Positions 46,772-54,686 of a stretch of 64,000 bases of DNA are shown here, in pieces. Numbering within the stretch: the first letter of the stretch is position 1; the number at the start of each line of letters is the position of its first letter. The notes under the pieces are model-generated. The model saw nothing but the letters and a program-made list of their open reading frames with translations, was not told the DNA's origin and made no database searches. The stretch is from Sulfitobacter sp. EhC04 (GTDB lineage Bacteria > Pseudomonadota > Alphaproteobacteria > Rhodobacterales > Rhodobacteraceae), in NCBI RefSeq assembly GCF_001650875.1, contig NZ_LXYI01000031.1, forward strand, positions 21,290-85,289, written 5' to 3'. The translations under genes and the position numbers were made by a program.

Positions 46772-49695
46772 TTCGCGGGCTCCTCGGTGTCAAATGCAGG
46801 ATCGCTGCGCGCCGATTTGATCGGCACCCAATCCAGGCTGTAATAGTCGCCCCTGTCCCGCGCCCAGGGGTCAAAGGCGTTGATCACCGGGTCAAGCTGG
46901 TCGCGCAGCCCCGGCAGGTTGCGCATCAGCACCCGCTTCAGGGGCATGACGTCTTGCCTGTGACCATTGGGGCGTCCCTGCTCCATCTGCTTGTCGGGAC
47001 CGTTGTTGATCACCCAGTCGAGGCCGAAGGTGGAGTAGAATTCGGGCCGGAACGACGAGGTAAAGAACCGGTCGGAAAACAGACGGCGCGAGGCATTGAC
47101 GATGAATATCTGGAACTGCGTTTCGGAAATCGCAAACCCATGGGGCCGCGTGCTTTCGGCCAGATAGCCGACCACCGTGTCCACGTCTTCCACGTTGTCC
47201 ACCAGCGATCCATCGGGGTGGCCCAGGCAATCGTCGGGAAAGGGCGATTGCCGCGTGCCGCCTGCTGCCCCATCGGGTGACAATTGCGTGGTGCTGATGA
47301 TCATGGAGGCATCACAGACGTGCTGGCCATAGACCTCGCGCAGTTTCTGGGCCAGCACCCGCTGCTGGGCAAGTGTCTTGTCCTCCGCTGCGGTCCTGCC
47401 CTCTTTCTGCGCCAGCCGCTGATCCACGAAATCGCTGAAACTGGTCATCTGCCGCAAGCCGATCTGGCGGCGGAACTCGTTGAAACGGGGGATGCCGCGT
47501 TCGCGGTCGCGCATGATGTCCAACGCCATCACATCCACCACCTTGGTCGGCCCTTCGGGGCGCGACGGCATCGAAAGGTTCTGCAGGAACTGCGGCTGGT
47601 TCTTCAACCCCAGCGCGCCCAGCCGTTGCCGGCCCATGGACAGCGCCATGTTCTCAAGCCCCGTCTCATGCATCACATCCGTCGCCTTGTGCCGGAACGT
47701 GGTCACAATGGGCAGCTTGGCCGCAATCCGGTTGGGGTCCTCCTGCGCATCGCGCAACTCGATCAGATCGGGCAGCAGGGGGTGCAGGCGGTAAACACTG
47801 ACGAATTCCTCGGGAAAATTGAAGGGCGACCCGAAATGGTTCACCCCGTCATTGTTGTAATCCAGATCCGTAAGCGACCCGTTCTTGTTCAGCGTGCCGG
47901 TGCCGACAATCCCGGCACCAGAGGAAAACACCGAATACCAGGTGGTCTCCTTTTCCGCGTCGCCAGAGGTGCCAAGGTCGGTGACCACCCGGCTGAGGAT
48001 ACGGTCGATGCCCGGAAAATCGTGGAACAGCCCGTACCAGTTGGAATTCATCGCGGTATAAAGCGGCTCGTCATAGAGCAGTTGGGTGGTCCATTCGATG
48101 GTGTGGATTTTCGCGATCATCGCGGCGACGACAAGGCGGCCGATCTCGAACACTTCTTCATCCGTCACATCGCGATAGGCCACCGGAGCGTTTGGCGCAT
48201 AGGGGCGACGCAGGCCGGAATCCCGGCGCGGATGGCGGCGTGCCTCGTTGCGGAACGCGGCAACAAAGCTGTTGTGCTCCCGTGCGAAGAGGTTGTGGTA
48301 GAAACTCATCCCGATGGACCAGTTCTCGGGGAAGGCTGTGGCCTCCTGCCCGCGCCACTTGGGATTCATCGGGGAGGGGGTGCAACCGGTGTCGGTGGCC
48401 GCGCATTCCGCGACCATCACCGGCAGGTATCCCCCCGTATCGCCCTGATCGGTGCGCGCGGCTACGCTGCGCATCAGCAGTTTCGCGGGGTCCTCGGGGT
48501 CGCGCTTGACGCGCGCGCGCGACACCGCATCATAGCCATAAATCTGCGAGGCATCCCACCAAGCCGTGACGGTGTTGGCAGTGGTCTTGTAGGCCCGATT
48601 CAGGCGTGATCCGCCATCGAATGTGCCGGGCGGCGCTGTCTGGTCAAACCGCGCGCCAAATTCCTCGGCCGCCGGGTTGCAGCCCAGATCGGATATCTCT
48701 GCCGGTGTCAGGGGGCGCTTTGCCTCCCCCACCCCCTTGCTTTGGCATCCCATCGAAATCCGCCGGCTTTCATCGTTTCGGCCCTCGTCCAGATGGCTGA
48801 ACCAATCATGGGTCATGAACTGGATCCAATAGGCGGCCAAGACGTTGAAGAACGGGGCTTTCTGGTAATCGCATTGAGCGGCGGGGTCGTTGCCGGGCAG
48901 GCCGTAGCCCGCGTTGCACAGATCCGGCGCAGCTTGATCCCGCGTGAACAATTCGCGGCTGATCACCTGCGGATCGGGGGTCATCATGTCGATCCGGCCC
49001 GCATGGCGCGCGGAGGCAATGCTGTTGCCTTGCGACGCCGCGACAATGGGAAAGGTCGATTCAAACTCGACATTGCGAGGATAGACCGCCCCGGTCGCCC
49101 CCATACCGGGATTGCGCAGGTCGTTGCAGGTGCCCTGAAGGGTGCGAAAGCGCAGCATATCGCCCCGGCAGACCTGCGCACCGGGGCCACCAACACGCGC
49201 ATAATCGGGGTGATCAGGGCGCAGCCGCAGCTCTGGCCAACTTTTCAACGTCCGCCCGTCCCTGCCATCGCGTCCCAGCACGTAGTCGGGGTAAGTGCCA
49301 TTATCGAACAGATTGAACTTGATCAGTTCCACCCGTTGCCGTTCAAGATCCAGCAATGCACCGTCGACGCCCCGCCCGGTGCCGCTGAGATGTTTGGCGA
49401 TAAATGTGATCGGGTTGTAGTTGCTGGACCGCGAGGCATCGTCGCCGGTGCCCCAATAGTTCGACCAATCCACCCAGGGAGTGCCACGCGAGGTCACCGC
49501 CCCCTCGCCGCCCCGGCAATTGGCGGTGTCATATAGCACCTTGCCCAGAAACCGTTCCTCGCGCGTGGCTGCCACGGGCGGGATGCCGCGCTCTGCCATG
49601 GTGATGCAACTGCGGATGCTGGGATCAATGGCAATCCAGATCGCCACGAAGGCCACGCAGAATACACCCAATGCGGCGACGACATACTTGAACAT
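46768..49695 (-). CDS. Cyclooxygenase / alpha-dioxygenase-like heme peroxidase
   Basis: 975 residues. An N-terminal membrane helix (about 4-23) anchors or exports it. Distal heme His296 lies in FMTHDWF, a peroxidase block NTVTAWWDASQIYG at about 374-387, AREHN at 471-475 and a helix IHTIEW at 530-535. Most telling is VYRLHPLLPD (634-643). Tyr635 and His638 align with the catalytic Tyr and proximal His of cyclooxygenase (YHWHPLLPD) and plant alpha-dioxygenase, so radical fatty-acid oxygenation rather than plain peroxidase activity is likely. The start has GGAGAGACA upstream. It is coupled to the lipoxygenase-like gene. Product and stereochemistry are unknown. Confidence 0.85.
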   Translation of the reverse strand: MFKYVVAALGVFCVAFVAIWIAIDPSIRSCITMAERGIPPVAATREERFLGKVLYDTANCRGGEGAVTSRGTPWVDWSNYWGTGDDASRSSNYNPITFIAKHLSGTGRGVDGALLDLERQRVELIKFNLFDNGTYPDYVLGRDGRDGRTLKSWPELRLRPDHPDYARVGGPGAQVCRGDMLRFRTLQGTCNDLRNPGMGATGAVYPRNVEFESTFPIVAASQGNSIASARHAGRIDMMTPDPQVISRELFTRDQAAPDLCNAGYGLPGNDPAAQCDYQKAPFFNVLAAYWIQFMTHDWFSHLDEGRNDESRRISMGCQSKGVGEAKRPLTPAEISDLGCNPAAEEFGARFDQTAPPGTFDGGSRLNRAYKTTANTVTAWWDASQIYGYDAVSRARVKRDPEDPAKLLMRSVAARTDQGDTGGYLPVMVAECAATDTGCTPSPMNPKWRGQEATAFPENWSIGMSFYHNLFAREHNSFVAAFRNEARRHPRRDSGLRRPYAPNAPVAYRDVTDEEVFEIGRLVVAAMIAKIHTIEWTTQLLYDEPLYTAMNSNWYGLFHDFPGIDRILSRVVTDLGTSGDAEKETTWYSVFSSGAGIVGTGTLNKNGSLTDLDYNNDGVNHFGSPFNFPEEFVSVYRLHPLLPDLIELRDAQEDPNRIAAKLPIVTTFRHKATDVMHETGLENMALSMGRQRLGALGLKNQPQFLQNLSMPSRPEGPTKVVDVMALDIMRDRERGIPRFNEFRRQIGLRQMTSFSDFVDQRLAQKEGRTAAEDKTLAQQRVLAQKLREVYGQHVCDASMIISTTQLSPDGAAGGTRQSPFPDDCLGHPDGSLVDNVEDVDTVVGYLAESTRPHGFAISETQFQIFIVNASRRLFSDRFFTSSFRPEFYSTFGLDWVINNGPDKQMEQGRPNGHRQDVMPLKRVLMRNLPGLRDQLDPVINAFDPWARDRGDYYSLDWVPIKSARSDPAFDTEEPAK

Positions 49696-49777
49696 TGTCT
49701 CTCCCCGGCCGCGCGAACGGCCCGCAAATTCTCAAATCAAAAAACTGAAACTCAAAAAAAACTGAAACGATCCCGCG

Positions 49778-50116
49778 TCAGCGACGCCAGACATACAAAC
49801 CAAGCGACAGGAAAACGCCGATATCGGCCCAGACAATCGGCCAGAGCCACCAGCGTGGCACCGCGACATCCAGCCAGATCATCAGCAGGGCCGCCGGGAT
49901 CCCCGCCGCCATAATGAACAGCGTGGCCTTGGCCCATAATTCCGACCCGGACATCAGGCTGCGCGCAATCGCGGCATAGGCCAGCCCCACCAGCAACAGC
50001 GCGATTGCAGAGATGTAGAACCCAGCGACAAGGATCGCAAAGACATGCAACGCGGCGGAAATGCACATGAAAATGCCACCCGATGCCAGTGCCTTGCTGT
50101 GTATCACCCGCGTCAC
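49778..50116 (-). CDS. Small four-helix membrane protein upstream of the dioxygenase gene
   Basis: About 112 residues with four hydrophobic helices (roughly 14-34, 36-54, 63-80 and 88-107) and a basic end (YVWRR). I read a GTG start with GGAGG five bases upstream; an ATG 96 bases earlier is open but lacks a convincing site. No family recognised. It precedes the cyclooxygenase-like gene by 82 bases on the same strand and probably shares its promoter, so a membrane partner or redox role in the cluster is possible (inference). Confidence 0.6.
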   Translation of the reverse strand: MTRVIHSKALASGGIFMCISAALHVFAILVAGFYISAIALLLVGLAYAAIARSLMSGSELWAKATLFIMAAGIPAALLMIWLDVAVPRWWLWPIVWADIGVFLSLGLYVWRR

Positions 50117-50276
50117 CCACACCTCCGGTGCTTTGGCAAAATTCAACCATAACGATAAAGAGACACCATAATAAATCAAGCAGTCAATGCGGCAGGCACT
50201 GACCAAGATCATTGACGCATCGCAGGTGCCGCGCCAATACTCAGGCTTTTATACTACTATTGGGGGAATTCGTTTC

Positions 50277-50987
50277 ATGTCGAATGTGGCTGGCAAAGCC
50301 TATTGCCTGAATGTGGTAACCCCGACAACCCGGCTGAACGGCTGGGTCAAATCGCTGATCTTTATTGTGGTGCGCGCCTTTCCGGTGCTGATGGCCGGTC
50401 TGCGGGGCCTGTCGGTGATCCACTTTGCCCGCTGGGTCATCATCAGGCGGCAGGACTGGCCGCGTTTCGGGCGCAAACCACCCAAGCTGCATTACGATTA
50501 CACATTGTTTTGCAGCAACTTCAACGGGACCTGGGACCAGTACATCGACGCCTTTTCCGATGGCATCCCCTATATGCTGGATCTGGCGTGGTTTCGTGAC
50601 TACCGCTACCCCGGTTCGATCCCGCTGCAACCGTTCCAGCGCTACATCAGGGACAACCAGGTCAACACGGACTACTATTACAACGCCACCCCCGGTGCCG
50701 CGAAACGCGATGTGGTCGCCGCCCTGCGGGTGTGGCGCGCGGTGCGGGCGCTTGCACAGATCCGGCCCTACCTCGACCCCATCGCCTTCGAACAGGAATA
50801 CAACCGCCTGTTCACCGCGATCCAGAACGACCTCGGCGCGCCTGGCCCCGGCGTGGTTTCCAGCCTGCCGACCGAAATGGCGCACGCATTGCGGCAAGAA
50901 GGGATCAACGCGGAATGGCGGGGGCTGCCGCCCGGCATCACCCCCTATGATGGCGTCCGGCAGGAGGCAGCACATGGCGAATTATGA
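50277..50987 (+). CDS. Unrecognised protein, first gene of the rightward oxygenase operon
   Basis: 236 residues starting MSNVAGKAYCLNVVTPTTRL, with one amphipathic or membrane-associated stretch (KSLIFIVVRAFPVLMAGLRG, about 23-42). Distinctive segments are KLHYDYTLFCSNFNGTWDQY, FSDGIPYMLDLAWF and NTDYYYNATPGAAKRDV, rich in aromatic residues. I do not recognise a family. The final codons overlap the next gene by 14 bases. A stretch of GGGGGA lies upstream of the ATG. Position suggests a function tied to the peroxidase and catalase-like enzymes that follow. Confidence 0.75.
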   Translation: MSNVAGKAYCLNVVTPTTRLNGWVKSLIFIVVRAFPVLMAGLRGLSVIHFARWVIIRRQDWPRFGRKPPKLHYDYTLFCSNFNGTWDQYIDAFSDGIPYMLDLAWFRDYRYPGSIPLQPFQRYIRDNQVNTDYYYNATPGAAKRDVVAALRVWRAVRALAQIRPYLDPIAFEQEYNRLFTAIQNDLGAPGPGVVSSLPTEMAHALRQEGINAEWRGLPPGITPYDGVRQEAAHGEL

Positions 50988-51918
50988 CGCAGGCCATTAT
51001 TTCCTGACGGTGATGGCCCCGCTCCAGCGCGACGCCTATGTGGAGGTTCAGGGCGTCCGGCGCTCGCTTATCGACCATGTCCGGTACATGCTGGCCACAC
51101 TGCCAACGGCCCAACAGGATCACTTCAGCGCCGACAGCGGGCTGATGAGCCCCTTCGCAAGGGTGCCGGGCACCCATTTCGCGCATCTCTTCGTGATCGA
51201 CACGCTCCATTACAACGGGCGGCGTCCCTCCAACCCGATCATCGACCTGCTGGAAAACGTGCAACTGACCATCCCCGAGGAGGTGGACGCCCTGCCCCAT
51301 GCCTACCTCGCGCTTGCCGTGGATTTCGACGCGCCCGATGGCAGCGACGACGCGCTCAGGGCTTATACGGTCGGGCTTTGGGCGCAAATGGCACCGGAAT
51401 TGCGGATGCTCTACCGCCATTGCGACGGCTTTGGCGATGTGCGCGATGCCGCGACATTCTTTGCTTTCGTGAAGCAGGGCCAGGTGCATACCAACCTGCC
51501 CTTCAACGACTACTGGACCTATGAGCCGGAAATGCCCAGCCCTACCCGCTGGATGACCGCAGCCTCTGCGCTGTTGGTGGTGCTCGCCGTGATGGCGCTG
51601 CACTGGGGGGCCTGGCCCGGCGGAGGCTGGAGCCTGTTTTTCACCACCCTGCTTGCGCTGCTTGGCGTGAACATTGCCATCGTGGCCAAATTCGGCCTCA
51701 CCCCCTTTCCGGTGGCCCCTGACAGCGACCTGCCGTCGATCCTCAAGGCGCTTCATGTTCAGCAGAGCTTCCTGAAATTCGGGATCGACAACCTGGGCAA
51801 GGGCGGTGCGGACCTGCGCGCGGCCTTTGATGCCTATTGCGAGGTCCACAGACCGCTGGACGTCGACGGACCGCGCCAGCGGCCCGGTGTGCTTTGGTCG
51901 GACGGGGCCGGCCAATGA
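50974..51918 (+). CDS. Unrecognised protein with two C-terminal membrane helices
   Basis: 314 residues starting MANYDAGHYFLTVMAPLQRD, with AGGAGG before the ATG. The first 210 residues are soluble and contain SPFARVPGTHFAHLFVIDTLHYNG, in outline an alpha/beta layout like a ferredoxin-type half-barrel. Two helices (about 192-209 and 216-233) follow, then a 75-residue cytoplasmic tail. It overlaps the previous gene by 14 bases and the Dyp gene by four (ATGA). No family recognised; the C-terminal helices could tether the oxygenase cluster to the membrane (inference). Confidence 0.75.
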   Translation: MANYDAGHYFLTVMAPLQRDAYVEVQGVRRSLIDHVRYMLATLPTAQQDHFSADSGLMSPFARVPGTHFAHLFVIDTLHYNGRRPSNPIIDLLENVQLTIPEEVDALPHAYLALAVDFDAPDGSDDALRAYTVGLWAQMAPELRMLYRHCDGFGDVRDAATFFAFVKQGQVHTNLPFNDYWTYEPEMPSPTRWMTAASALLVVLAVMALHWGAWPGGGWSLFFTTLLALLGVNIAIVAKFGLTPFPVAPDSDLPSILKALHVQQSFLKFGIDNLGKGGADLRAAFDAYCEVHRPLDVDGPRQRPGVLWSDGAGQ

Positions 51919-53564
51919 GCAGCGATTTGGATCTCCGCGACATCCAGGGCAACATCGTCCGCGCCTACGGGCGCTACGGCTTTCCCCATGCGCGCTACTT
52001 TCTGTTTCACATCCGCGAGGCGGCGGCCGGGCGCAGGTTTCTGGCCGAGTTGCACCCCTGGGTCACCACGGCAGAACGCTGGCATCACGCCTGGGAGGAC
52101 GACCACAACAGCCTGCCCGCGCCGCCACCGGTGACGTTGAACATCGCGCTGACCTGGAAGGGGTTGCGGGTGCTGGACCTGCCCACCGCGACACTGGCGC
52201 AATTCCCGCGCGAATTCATCGACGGCATGGCCCCCCGCAAACATATCCTGACAGATATAGGCCCCAGCGGGCACCACAACTGGGACAAGGTCTGGAACGA
52301 CCCGATAGAAAATATGCGCGGCAGCGACATTCACCTGCTGGTGACACTCAACGCGCAGATGCTGCCCGACGGCACCCCGGTGCCGGAAATGGAGAAGAAG
52401 ACGGACTGGCTGCGCGACCTCGGTGCAGGCCAGGGCATGAAGCTGCTGACCGGCCACGGGCGCGACGGCAAAGGCGACTTTCAACCGGGCGGCGCGCGGC
52501 TGGTGCCGCGCGGCGACGGCACCATGATGATCGACGCACAGGAACATTTCGGGTTCGAGGACGGCATCGGCAACCCGGTCTTTGCCGGGCAATACCCCCC
52601 GCAGGTCGAAGCGCGCCGGGTCAAGGGCCGGGGCAAAATCATGCCGGACCAGACATGGGCACCGCTGGCGACCGGCGAGTTCCTGATCGGGCATGTGGAT
52701 GAATCCCAGCAGATCCCTTATTCCACCCAGCCCCCCCGCTTCATGTTCAACGGCACCTTCCTCGCGTTCCGCAAACTGCATGAAAACGTCGGCACCTTCG
52801 AGAATTACGTGGACCGGCAAGCACAGGACTATGCCGAAGTCCAAGGTGTGACCGTCGATGCCGCGCGCCTCACGCTCAAGGCCAAGATGGTCGGGCGCTG
52901 GCCCAACGGCGTGCCACTGATGGCCGCGCCCACCTATGAGGACATGATGCGCTTTGACGCGGAATGGTCGGATATTCCTGCGATCAAAAACAAGACCGGA
53001 GCGCGCACATCTGCCGAACAGGCGCGGCTGGATGCCTGGAACGAACAGATGATCGACTTCAAGTACCGCGACGATCAGGTCGGCGTGAAATGCCCGATCT
53101 CGGCCCATGTGCGGCGCGGCAACATGCGCGACATGCTGGACCCGCGCCTCACCTCGAACAATCCGCGCGACTGGACGGGATCGGCGCTGACCAACCGCCG
53201 CCGCATCCTGCGGCGCGGCCTGCCCTATGGCACCTTTGCCCCCGACAACCGCGACGACAGCGCTGAACGCGGTGTGATCTTCATCGCCATGTGCGCAAAC
53301 CTGTTTCGCCAGTTCGAATTCGTCCTGCAACAATGGATGAACTATGGCCTCGACCTGAACGCGGGCAACGACACCTGCCCGATGCTGGGTTATCATCAGC
53401 CCGGCTCGAAATTCATGATCCAGGCCGATCCGGAGGGCTGCAACACCCCCTGGGTCATGAACGAGCTGCCCCAGTTCATCGAAACACGCGGCGGCGAATA
53501 TTTCTTTGTGCCCAGCCTCAACACCCTGAACATGATTGCCCTCGGCGTGGTGGACCCCACATGA
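51915..53564 (+). CDS. Dyp-type heme peroxidase
   Basis: 549 residues starting MSSDLDLRDIQGNIV, the family-typical opening of the first ferredoxin-like domain. The distal motif GXXDG is present as GFEDG with Asp216. FLAFRKLHENVGTF follows. CPISAHVRRGNMRD carries proximal His398, and NRRRILRRGLPYG is the usual C-terminal Arg block. Dyp peroxidases use H2O2 or organic hydroperoxides on dyes, lignin-like compounds or lipids; without a Tat signal this one is cytoplasmic. It overlaps both neighbours by four bases. Substrates made by the lipoxygenase-like and dioxygenase-like proteins are plausible partners (inference). Confidence 0.9.
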   Translation: MSSDLDLRDIQGNIVRAYGRYGFPHARYFLFHIREAAAGRRFLAELHPWVTTAERWHHAWEDDHNSLPAPPPVTLNIALTWKGLRVLDLPTATLAQFPREFIDGMAPRKHILTDIGPSGHHNWDKVWNDPIENMRGSDIHLLVTLNAQMLPDGTPVPEMEKKTDWLRDLGAGQGMKLLTGHGRDGKGDFQPGGARLVPRGDGTMMIDAQEHFGFEDGIGNPVFAGQYPPQVEARRVKGRGKIMPDQTWAPLATGEFLIGHVDESQQIPYSTQPPRFMFNGTFLAFRKLHENVGTFENYVDRQAQDYAEVQGVTVDAARLTLKAKMVGRWPNGVPLMAAPTYEDMMRFDAEWSDIPAIKNKTGARTSAEQARLDAWNEQMIDFKYRDDQVGVKCPISAHVRRGNMRDMLDPRLTSNNPRDWTGSALTNRRRILRRGLPYGTFAPDNRDDSAERGVIFIAMCANLFRQFEFVLQQWMNYGLDLNAGNDTCPMLGYHQPGSKFMIQADPEGCNTPWVMNELPQFIETRGGEYFFVPSLNTLNMIALGVVDPT

Positions 53565-54553
53565 CAGACCTGCCCCCCAACATATCCGAACCCGAGCAGA
53601 TCAAGGCGCTGGTCGATATCAACCTTGCCTTTGCCAAGGACAGCCCCACGCCCGACCAACGCTCCGAACATGGCAAGGGGGTCGCGGACCTGCGCGCAAC
53701 CTTCACCGTGCTGGACCACCTGCCCGCGGACTGTCGCGTCGGCCTGTTCGCCAAACCGGGCAGTCATGACGCGATTATCCGCTTCTCGAACAGCGCCATG
53801 CAGCGCGATGACAAACGCGACACCCATGGCATGGCCGTCAAGGTGCTGGATGTCCCGATGCCAACCGCGCCGCGCGACGCGACTGGCGTGCCGGTGCAGG
53901 ATTTCATCTTTATCGACAGCCCGGTCTTCGTGATCGGTGACCTGCGCACCTACATCCCCTTTGACGCGGCCTTTATGGAAGCCAAGCTGAACCTGATGGG
54001 CAAGCTCAGGATGGGGCTTCTGGTGCTGCGCAACCTGCATCTGCTGCCGGTTCTGCTGCGGCTGGCCCTGCGCCGCGCCAACGCCCCGCTCAGCGTGAGC
54101 TACTGGAGCACGACACCCTACCGGCTGGGCCCGCAACAGGTGGTGAAATACAAGGTCATGCCGATTGGTCCAAACCGTCCTGCCCCGCGTATTCGCGGCA
54201 AGGACGGCAGGCGCCGCGCGCTCAAAACGCAATTGGACTGGGGGCCGGGGCTGTTTTCCTTTGGGGTGATCCTGCGCAACACGCCCAAGACACAGCCCAT
54301 CGACAATCCGCGCGTGGATTGGGAGGAACAGGGTGCCCGCTTTGTGCCACTGGCAGAAATCAGCATCCCCTCCGACCAGCCGGTCGAGGCACCGGCAGAT
54401 ATGGAAAACGACCTTGCGTTCTCGCCCGGTCATGCGTCAGTCGAACATTACCCGATGGGCGCGATCAACCGGGCGCGGGTTGCCATCTATGCCGCCGCAC
54501 AAGAGGCCCGCAAAAAGGCCGCCGCCGACCGCGCAACTATATCCCCGGACTGA
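53561..54553 (+). CDS. Catalase-related small heme protein
   Basis: 330 residues, about two-thirds of a monofunctional catalase. Catalase-type parts are the distal His37 (EHGKGV), RATFTVLDHLPADCRVGLFAKPGSHDAIIRFSN, HGMAVKVLD and IFIDSPVFVIGD, where catalases have a GNN-x-P-x-FF stretch. Short catalase-related proteins include coral allene oxide synthase, which turns lipoxygenase hydroperoxides into epoxides, and SrpA-like mini-catalases. Coupling to the Dyp gene and the nearby lipoxygenase-like gene favour hydroperoxide processing, though this is inference. The axial Tyr cannot be assigned with confidence. Confidence 0.8.
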   Translation: MTDLPPNISEPEQIKALVDINLAFAKDSPTPDQRSEHGKGVADLRATFTVLDHLPADCRVGLFAKPGSHDAIIRFSNSAMQRDDKRDTHGMAVKVLDVPMPTAPRDATGVPVQDFIFIDSPVFVIGDLRTYIPFDAAFMEAKLNLMGKLRMGLLVLRNLHLLPVLLRLALRRANAPLSVSYWSTTPYRLGPQQVVKYKVMPIGPNRPAPRIRGKDGRRRALKTQLDWGPGLFSFGVILRNTPKTQPIDNPRVDWEEQGARFVPLAEISIPSDQPVEAPADMENDLAFSPGHASVEHYPMGAINRARVAIYAAAQEARKKAAADRATISPD

Positions 54554-54686
54554 GCTCGAACCATCCGCCGCCACGGCCCCATCGGCTGAAAAATCCTGCA
54601 GTTGCCTGACAAAGGTCGCGCCAAAACGTGCAGATGCCTTGCGCTGAGAGGCGCGCCGCGCAACTATGGCGCGGGGAACAGATTAC

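Noticed and set aside
46768..49695. Call as a simple animal-type peroxidase
   Set aside because: The VYRLHPLLPD block places a Tyr three residues before the proximal His, the arrangement specific to fatty-acid dioxygenases.
52085..53396. Leftward open frame opposite the Dyp peroxidase gene
   Set aside because: Shadow of a gene with intact GXXDG and proximal His motifs; no start site.
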